Below the pieces are notes generated by a model that saw only the letters and a program-made list of their open reading frames with translations, was not told where the DNA came from and searched no databases. From Sthenelais limicola (Eukaryota > Annelida > Polychaeta > Phyllodocida > Sigalionidae), in NCBI GenBank assembly GCA_942159475.1, contig OW804095.1, positions 149,286,808 to 149,350,807 on the forward strand: a DNA stretch of 64,000 nucleotides, read 5' to 3'. Below are positions 55,601 to 64,000 of this stretch, piece after piece. Position numbers and translations under genes: made by a program. How positions within the stretch are numbered: the first letter of the stretch is position 1; every line of letters starts with the position of its first letter.

Positions 55601-58420
55601 ATAGGGCAGATAGAGGTGGAGGAATATATACCACCTTCACTGGTTATCTATGTAGTATAGGGCAGATAGAGGTGGAGGAATATATACCACCTTCACTGGT
55701 TATCTATGTAGTATAGGGCAGATAGAGGTGGAGGAATATATACCACCTTCACTGGTTATCTATGTAGTATAGGGCAGATAGAGGTAGAGGAATATATACC
55801 ACCTTCACTGGTTATCTATGTAGTATAGGGCAGATAGAGGTGGGGGAATATATACCACCTTCACTGGTTATCTATGTAGTATAGGGCAGATAGAGGTGGA
55901 GGAATATATACCACCTTCACTGGTTATCTATGTAGTATAGGGCAGATAGAGGTGGAGGAATATATACCACCTTCACTGGTTATCTATGTAGTATAGGGCA
56001 GATAGAGGTGGAGGAATATATACCACCTTCACTGGTTATCTATGTAGTATAGGGCAGATAGAGGTGGAGGAATATATACCACCTTCACTGGTTATCTATG
56101 TAGTATAGGGCAGATAGAGGTGGAGGAATATATACCCACTGGTTATCTATGTAGTATAGAGCAGATAGAGGTGGAGGAATATATACCACCTTCACTGGTT
56201 ATCTATGTAGTATAGGGCAGATAGAGGTGGAGGAATATATACCACCTTCACTGGTTATCTATGTAGTATAGGGCAGATAGAGGTGGAGGAATATATACCC
56301 ACTGGTTATCTATGTAGTATAGAGCAGATAGAGGTGGAGGAATATATACCACCTTCACTGGTTATCTATATAGTATAGGGCAGATAGAGGTAGAGGAATA
56401 TATACCACCTTCACTGGTTATCTATATAGTATAGAGCAGATAGAGGTAGAGGAATATATACCACCTTCACTGGTTATCTATATAGTATAGGGCAGATAGA
56501 GGTAGAGGAATATATACCACCTTCACTGGTTATCTATGTAGTATAGAGCAGATAGAGGTGGAGGAATATATACCACCTTCACTGGTTATCTATGTAGTAT
56601 AGGGCAGATAGAGGTGGAGGAATATATACCACCTTCACTGGTTATCTATATAGTATAGGGCAGATAGAGGTGGAGGAATATATACCACCTTCACTGGTTA
56701 TCTATGTAGTATAGAGCAGATAGAGGTGGAGGAATATATACCACCTTCACTGGTTATCTATGTAGTATAGGGCAGATAGAGGCGGAGGAATATATACCAC
56801 CTTCACTGGTTATCTATGTAGTATAGGGCAGATAGAGGTGGAGGAATATATACCACCTTCACTGGTTATCTATGTAGTATAGGGCAGATAGAGGTGGAGG
56901 AATATATACCACCTTCACTGGTTATCTATGTAGTATAGAGCAGATAGAGGTGGAGGAATATATACCACCTTCACTGGTTATCTATGTAGTATAGGGCAGA
57001 TAGAGGTGGAGGAATATATACCACCTTCACTGGTTATCTATGTAGTATAGGGCAGATAGAGGTGGGGGAATATATACCCACTGGTTATCTATGTAGTATA
57101 GAGCAGATAGAGGTGGAGGAATATATACCACCTTCACTGGTTATCTATGTAGTATAGGGCAGATAGAGGTGGGGGAATATATACCACCTTCACTGGTTAT
57201 CTATGTAGTATAGAGCAGATAGAGGTGGAGGAATATATACCACCTTCACTGGTTATCTATGTAGTATAGGGCAGATAGAGGTGGAGGAATATATACCACC
57301 TTCACTGGTTATCTATGTAGTATAGGGCAGATAGAGGTGGAGGAATATATACCACCTTCACTGGTTATCTATGTAGTATAGGGCAGATAGAGGTGGAGGA
57401 ATATATACCCACTGGTTATCTATGTAGTATAGGGCAGATAGAGGTGGAGGAATATATACCACCTTCACTGGTTATCTATGTAGTATAGGGCAGATAGAGG
57501 TGGAGGAATATATACCACCTTCACTGGTTATCTATGTAGTATAGGGCAGATAGAGGTAGAGGAATATATACCACCTTCACTGGTTATCTATGTAGTATAG
57601 GGCAGATAGAGGTGGAGGAATATATACCACCTTCACTGGTTATCTATGTAGTATAGGGCAGATAGAGGTGGAGGAATATATACCACCTTCACTGGTTATC
57701 TATGTAGTATAGAGCAGATAGAGGTGGAGGAATATATACCACCTTCACTGGTTATCTATGTAGTATAGGGCAGATAGAGGTGGGGGAATATATACCACCT
57801 TCACTGGTTATCTATGTAGTATAGGGCAGATAGAGGTGGAGGAATATATACCACCTTCACTGGTTATCTATGTAGTATAGGGCAGATAGAGGTGGGGGAA
57901 TATATACCTTCACTGGTTATCTATGTAGTATAGGGCAGATAGAGGTGGAGGAATATATACCCCCTTCACTGGTTATCTATGTAGTATAGGGCAGATAGAG
58001 GTGGAGGAATATATACCCACTGGTTATCTATGTAGTATAGGGCAGATAGAGGTGGAGGAATATATACCCACTGGTTATCTATGTAGTATAGGGCAGATAG
58101 AGGTGGAGGAATATATACCCACTGGTTATCTATGTAGTATAGGGCAGATAGAGGTGGAGGAATATATACCATCTTCACTGGTTATCTATGTAGTATAGGG
58201 CAGATAGAGGTGGAGGAATATATACCACCTTCACTGGTTATCTATGTAGTATAGGGCAGATAGAGGTGGAGGAATATATACCACCTTCACTGGTTATCTA
58301 TGTAGTATAGGGCAGATAGAGGTGGAGGAATATATACCCACTGGTTATCTATGTAGTATAGGGCAGATAGAGGTGGAGGAATATATACCATCTTCACTGG
58401 TTATCTATGTAGTATAGGGC
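52617..58420 (+). repeat. 56-bp minisatellite, about 104 units
   Basis: The unit GGGCAGATAGAGGTGGAGGA continues ATATATACCACCTTCACTGG and TTATCTATGTAGTATA. A recurrent 51-bp variant lacks 5 bases (TACCCACTGG). Point variants include AGAGCAG and GGTGGGGGA. This is the largest array in the window. Confidence 0.97.
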
Positions 58421-59106
58421 AGGCTTTATATCTGGGGCCATCATTGCACTACCTGGGCTTGGTTGGTTCTGTGTTTTGTTTTTTACACTTTTTACCAGAA
58501 CTACTTCACCTTCACCACAGTCTTCCCCATGTACTGGGGTGGGGTGGGGGTAACTGCAACCCACAACATACTACTGATACCACTAAGCCGACAAAGTGTT
58601 TTAGACCACTCAACCACCCCACATCCCTTTGTGCGGGTCCCCCACCGTTAAGTTGTTGGATGGTTTATAATCGTCCTAAAAGGCATTATGGGTAATAGAA
58701 ACAGACGCCTATGGAGGCTATGACGTCAGTTATCTTATATTAATGTTTGAAGAGGGAATATAACACCGCAGTCAGAATAACAAGTAATTTATGAATATAT
58801 AAAGGTTGCTGTAGTAGTTTATTAGTAATATGAACCAACAATTTTGTGTTCATACAAGAGGAGAAGCAGACCCCAACTCAAAGGAAATAATTTGAATCAC
58901 TTCATTCCATGTTGCTATCAGACAACATGGAACGCGCAGTTCATACGTCAGAGCGTTCTTGATGCGTGAGGTGGTGGTTCACAACTATTTTCTTTCGTGA
59001 CTTTATTTCCATTTTGTTGTACATAAGATCTATAAGGAAATAGGACTCGTCGCTGTCAGAGACAGTTGTTCCGACGGGACCTTCTACTTCTAAAAAAATA
59101 GTAAAT
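58421..59106. other. Non-coding stretch, no feature seen
   Basis: It includes one CRE-like TGACGTCA at about 58720. No exon is recognised. Confidence 0.45.
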
Positions 59107-59329
59107 GGGTCAGATTTTCAGAAAATGTACAATTCACCTTCACCAATCTTCTCAAATAACCCGATTTTCAGACGAAAATACAGTTCAACCTTACCAAACA
59201 GATTGCTAGAACCAATGCAATGCCAAATATACTCGAATTTACCTGGTATTGACCAAATTGCAGTCTAATTTAGCAGAATTTACTAAATGTGTACAGCTGC
59301 CAATTATACATTTTCTGAAAATCTGACCC
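59107..59329 (-). mobile_element. MITE family A, copy 17
   Basis: 223 bp with a perfect AAAT duplication (59103-59106, 59330-59333). Confidence 0.88.
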
Positions 59330-59333
59330 AAAT

Positions 59334-60338
59334 ACTTTTAACACATAACAAACAATAAAATAAAGCATGCTTCGATATATATAATAATATATATCATATA
59401 TAAGTATAAGTGCTAAACTATCATATTACATTAACATTACCTAGGAGGAAGGAAGTGACTCCGGGATTGTCTTCTCTCTACTCTCTCAGCATTATACTTT
59501 CTAAGGAATGTCCTTAAGTCTCTAAGGAATGTCCTAAAGTCTCTGAGGTAGGTAAAAAGCCAGGGAATATCATATAACAGGAAGAAGGCCTTCTTGCCCT
59601 TTCCCCGCCTCCACGGACTATACGTGACACTTCCTGAGAGCCCACCAGAGGGAGCTACAGATCCTTCATGTCTGCGTCTGGCCACAAAAGGCAATAAAAA
59701 GAAAAGTAACAAAACGCAATTGTGCAGTGTAAGGTATCAGTGGGAGGGGAGGCGGGGGGGGGGGGGTGTCCCTCCAGGGTGTTACAGCCAGTGAATCAGG
59801 CTGTCATGGTTACACGGAAACCCAATCAATGACATGTGATCAAGGTGAGCTGGTGTTCTGTCTCTCTCCCCTCTACTCCTTCCTCTCCATCCTCCCCTAC
59901 CCCGGGGTCCAAGGGTGGGGCTAAGGGGTGCCAAGTGTTACCTACATTGTTTTGTCCTTTTTTCGTTACATAGAGACAGAATTGATAAATATGCACATAC
60001 TGGAGTTATTTATTCTGCTCCCCCTTCATCTATTTATTTCGTTTTCCCTGTATATCTAATAATTATGTCGCACTTTGTAACAGAAAAAGACAGAATAATG
60101 TAGGTAACATTTGGTGCCTTATAAGGAATACGTATTCTATGCTCATGGTATCTGAGGTGAACCGTCAGTGGGGTGCAATACGTAACCATGATATACTTAG
60201 ACAACGTGTAACAAGTAGTTTGTGTCACAAATGGACGTAACATTTTGAAGAACTCAATTCCAAGAATTCCTAAATACAGGTAAAAGAGCATACACTTACT
60301 TTACTCTCCCCTCCCAGCCCTTGCCTTACCTGTATAAA
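59334..60338. other. Non-coding stretch, no feature seen
   Basis: It has a 28-bp near-duplication around TCTAAGGAATGTCCT (59498-59545) and a G run at 59754-59766. Confidence 0.45.
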
Positions 60339-60384
60339 GGGTGGTCTCCACTGGCTGCGGTAAGCTCTGTGGTAAGCCTTGCGA
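60339..60384. mobile_element. Family C terminus fragment
   Basis: GGGTGGTCTCCACTGGCTGC continues to AAGCCTTGCGA, then breaks off. The opposite end is missing. A family-B-like end (ATTCAAGATGGCGGACATGC) follows at 60400-60420. Confidence 0.7.
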
Positions 60385-60929
60385 AGGAAAGCCACTGAGG
60401 ATTCAAGATGGCGGACATGCAGTCTTTACCCTCACACCTCCCACTCAGTGGAAGTTGGTGAAACTCTCACACAGACTTATTACAATCTATCTTTATATTG
60501 AGTTTTTGTAATAATAACTTCCAGGGAAGACACAAAAGATGCAGCAAGAACGATGTACTTGTGTCTGACCTTCTCCGACCTTAATTTCCTAGCAACAATG
60601 GCGGCCACTGTTGCCATGACAACAGACGCTGTAGCTAAGGATATGAGTTGTGGAGGACAATGGGGGATACAAAACATGAGATATGTTCATCATCGATTTA
60701 TTAAAATTTGTATCTGCTTCTTAATATTTTAAGGGCGTAATGAAGTTACTTTGTTACTTAAGGAGGCCATTGTGCTTTATAGTTTAACGCTGTAGGGAGG
60801 GGTGGCGCTGTGATCTGTGGACCCAGAGTTATGGGAAACATTGCTTGTTACACAATTGCAATCAGTGCTCCATTCATTCATACTATTTAACCAACTGGCA
60901 TACAACTTTGTTGTGGTTATAGAGATTAT

Positions 60930-61264
60930 TATTTAGGGACTATATATGATATTTAACTTTGACGACCAGTCACCCGAAGATCTTAATAAAAGAAAATTTA
61001 GCTAGCCAATACATGTGTTATATGGTAGCTACATATGGTATGATGAATCTTCATCTTTCCCACTATTTATTTGGATTTGATAGATTCGTTATTCAAGCAA
61101 AAATATTGGTGAAAATAGTCTGCCTATTTCATGTGGCTAAATATATATCAGTTTTAAACTGAATCCATAGCAGCATGCACTGTAAGTGACACATGCAAAC
61201 CCGCTATTGTGTATCCCAGCATGCGCTGTAAGAGACATGCGCAGTGGCACATGCAAACCCACTA
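60930..61264 (-). mobile_element. MITE family B, strongly diverged copy
   Basis: It retains ATCTTTCCCA, CAAAAATATTGGTGAAAA, ACTGAATCCATAGCAGCATG and a duplicated terminus (ACATGCAAACCCGCTATT; GCACATGCAAACCCACTATT). The left end is not clear. Confidence 0.5.
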
Positions 61265-61624
61265 TTTGCCTGTCCATGACCAGCGCTGTGGTGCATCAGA
61301 TATATTGAGGAGCGCCATTGATATTATATGAGGGATTTATTAGCTCAGAAGTGGCGGTGGAAATGAAATAATAAATGCTGAAGGACTGCTTTATTGGCGT
61401 ATATATATGTATGCAATAAATGATTCATCAGAGCACAGATATATCTGCTATACAGGGATGGACATTGCCTCCACCGCCTCCAGATATATGATAGGACTTG
61501 GGAGTTTGTCTTAGATGGTTAATATATACTTTATATATGGTTATATCACGAAGAGCTGTATTGAGACCTGAACTAAACTGTCACCGGTTGCCAGGGAGAC
61601 GCCGGTTCCCGCCGGTTCACAAAT

Positions 61625-61864
61625 CGGTCAGAATTTCAGAAAATGTACAATAATTATTCAACTTTTCCAATCTTCTCAAATAACCCACATTTCAGACAAA
61701 AATAAACTTCAAAATACAGTTCAACCTAACCAAACAGATTGCTAGAATCAATACAATGCCAAATATACTCAAATTTGACTTGTATTGACCAAATTGCAGC
61801 CTAATTTAGCTAATTTACTAAATGTGTACAGCTGCCAATTGTACATTTTCTGAAAATCTGACCC
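61625..61864 (-). mobile_element. MITE family A, copy 18
   Basis: 240 bp with a perfect AAAT duplication (61621-61624, 61865-61868). Confidence 0.87.
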
Positions 61865-61868
61865 AAAT

Positions 61869-62734
61869 GCTGACCACTACAGTGGACGGAGGTGTTACTG
61901 CTGTCCTCAAGATTGTTTTTTGAGATTGTAACTCAAAATAGGACTTTGTGGTGCGTGTGGGTTAAGCCACAAACACCCTGGCTCTACCACCTGTCATTTC
62001 AAGACTGAAGCAGTTAATCGGTGTATTGACAAAGGTGATGATGAACAAAATTGGAAGAATTACCTGGACGGCAGAGTGGAGGATGAGACGGAAGATACAT
62101 CATATAACTCAATGTTCTTAACACTCTTGATGTATTTAACCTCCAGTACAGGAGCCAATATACAAGAGAAATCAAGCCTTGTGATGTCATTGTATTTACT
62201 GCCTGATTTGTTAATGAAATTTTTATCACTGGACAAGACAACTACACGACTATAACCTATAATTTTAACCTAAAATTTTATCCGTTGTCACAAAAGGATT
62301 GGCACTCTAACTAAACACGGATCTCGGACAGTCTCATACATCATGACTGACCACCGAACACTTATTTTCAAATACTGACTAAAGATAATATATGTTAGCA
62401 TGCAAGATTTGCCTGGAAGACCTGCATGTCACTTGACTTGCAGATGGTATGTTCTTTTCATAAACTTTCGTCTTATATATATATATATAATGCTTTTATT
62501 CAAATATTATTTCATTACAATTACATGGATACATAAACAAAGAATAGGTTTCAGTCCTCTGTGCAATAATGAAGAGTTACAAGTTAACAGTTGCTGATCT
62601 AAACCATGGCCGATCATATATTATAGACAAGGTATCACTCTTACAAACTAACGATGTAATTGGTAGCGATACGTCTGATTAGATGCATGTTAAAGTTGGG
62701 TCGTGATGAATATACATTTCGGGCTACAATCATG
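61869..62734. other. Non-coding stretch, no feature seen
   Basis: A short TA run at 62477-62489. No coding support. Confidence 0.5.
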
Positions 62735-62738
62735 AAAT

Positions 62739-63134
62739 GTGATGTGTTTCAGGAAAATGAGTCATAAGTCGCAAAATTGAAGTGTTTTTTCACAAGATCA
62801 CATTATTGGAATGTTCTAATTTTTGGAGGGTTTATCACTTATGGCTATATCAATATATGTATCAAATTTCAGGATAATCTATGTAATATATCCTTTAGTT
62901 TTAAAGGTCCTCATACGGACTACATTTAGTTACTTTACTGTTTATTGACCCCCAGAAATATTGGAAACTTTTTTTTCAAAAACGAAAATATCAAACTTAA
63001 AATCTAGTAATACTTATAAGATTATTAGACTGTTTACTATCATTGGAATCAGCTTGATCTCATCTTTTCAAATCTAATGGTATCTAAAAATTTATTTTTA
63101 GCGACTTATGACTCATTTTCCTGAAACACATCAC
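62739..63134. mobile_element. Element with perfect 34-bp terminal inverted repeats
   Basis: 396 bp. The left end GTGATGTGTTTCAGGAAAAT continues GAGTCATAAGTCGC (62739-62772) and is mirrored exactly at 63101-63134. AAAT flanks both sides (62735-62738, 63135-63138). There is no ORF. The termini share TTTCAG and AAAATG with family A. Only this copy is in the window. Confidence 0.82.
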
Positions 63135-63438
63135 AAATGATATAGTAATATAAAAAGGGTGGCTAAGAGCAGGTGGAGGAGGGGGGAGGAAGAGGAGGGG
63201 GAGCGGGAGGAGGAGGAGGAGGATGTATATTTACAGACTCTCAGGGAAGTCAATAGGGAAATTGTGCTGTTTTTAAGTTGTGCGTCACACGTTAGATGAA
63301 TAGTGCCAACAGCCTGTGTTATCATGTTTAGTCTGCTCTCTACACAAACTCCATTAGTCTGCTCTATGTCAGATGTCTCATTGTAGCTGTATGCAGCAGG
63401 TGGTACCAGTGGGCAAGTGTGCCTGGTCAGTACTATAT

Positions 63439-63672
63439 GGGTCAGATTTTCAGAAAATGTACAATTCAACTTCGCCAATCTTCTCAAATAACCCAAATTT
63501 CAGACGAAAATAAACTTCAAAATACAGTTCAACTTAATCAAACAGATTGCTAGAATCAATGCAATGCCGAATATTCTCGAATTTACCTAGTATTGGCCAA
63601 ATTGCAGCTTAATTTAGCAGAATTTGCTCAATGTGTACAGCTGCCAATTGTACATTTCTGAAAATCTGACCC
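63439..63672 (-). mobile_element. MITE family A, copy 19
   Basis: 234 bp with a perfect ATAT duplication (63435-63438, 63673-63676). A GGA-rich tract lies upstream at 63170-63222. Confidence 0.88.
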
Positions 63673-63707
63673 ATATATACCTTAAACAGGGGCTAAAACA
63701 ACCATAG

Positions 63708-63771
63708 ACAGAGACTAAACATATTGATAACCTCCATTCCGGGCCTGCTGGTGCAGTGTATGTGCATAAAT
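63708..63771 (+). repeat. Dispersed repeat G, copy 2
   Basis: It matches 10478-10543 in the same orientation. Both copies lie shortly downstream of a family A element. The rest to 64000 shows no feature. Confidence 0.55.
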
Positions 63772-64000
63772 ATATATATAATCCCTCAGCAAAGTATGTG
63801 TATGTGGCCCAAGCATTTGTTTAATTGGGGCTTGTTTAGTTCCAGTATACATAGATTTCACTGACGTCACGGCCCTGGCCATGTTTGGGGTCAAATTAGA
63901 TGCCTATGTATGCTGCGATGCTTGAATATACTGTTTTCTGGCTGTTTTAACCTTTACCAGTTGTAATCTGCCTCAGCAATACCTTCATGATAGGTTAGAT

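Overview
This is animal nuclear DNA, most likely from a marine invertebrate. It has large introns, dense miniature transposons, long minisatellites and one recognisable host gene. The species cannot be fixed from the sequence. The only host gene seen is a homologue of WDFY3/Alfy (BEACH-WD40-FYVE autophagy adaptor) on the + strand. Its first coding exon lies at 14931-15122 and its second at 42814-42937, with a 27.7-kb intron between them; later exons were not found before 64000.

Layout. Bases 1-6630 hold a near full-length non-LTR retrotransposon of the L1/Tx1 group. Its parts are a promoter-like stretch, 37-bp repeats at both ends, ORF1 (1112-2536), and ORF2 with endonuclease and reverse transcriptase (2589-6315, split by one frameshift). 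ORF1 is unusual: after the coiled coil and RRM-like region of an L1-type ORF1 protein it carries a complete NADAR (YbiA/DUF1768) domain, a fold known for N-glycosidase and de-ADP-ribosylation chemistry. This is the most interesting object in the window.

From 6.6 to 33.4 kb the sequence is non-coding and crowded with non-autonomous elements. They are a ~235-bp family with GGGTCAG termini and 4-bp target duplications (about 18 copies over the whole window), a ~340-bp family with GGGGATTTGCAT termini at TA sites, a fold-back family with GGTGGTCTCC termini, a SINE-like retroposon with 10-bp duplications, a reverse-transcriptase fragment, and two Penelope-type hammerhead-like motifs. Between them lie simple purine/pyrimidine tracts and shorter tandem arrays.

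From 34.1 to 58.4 kb tandem DNA dominates: a 31-bp array (4.0 kb), a CT tract (1.2 kb), 46-bp arrays abutting exon 2, a 27-bp array (1.3 kb), a C-run array with G-quadruplex potential (0.9 kb), a CCCT-rich array and a 56-bp array (5.8 kb). The last 5.6 kb return to dispersed elements, including a 396-bp element with perfect 34-bp terminal inverted repeats. A 200-base N gap lies inside a repeat copy at 12474-12673. Most long open frames elsewhere come from tandem repeats and are not genes.
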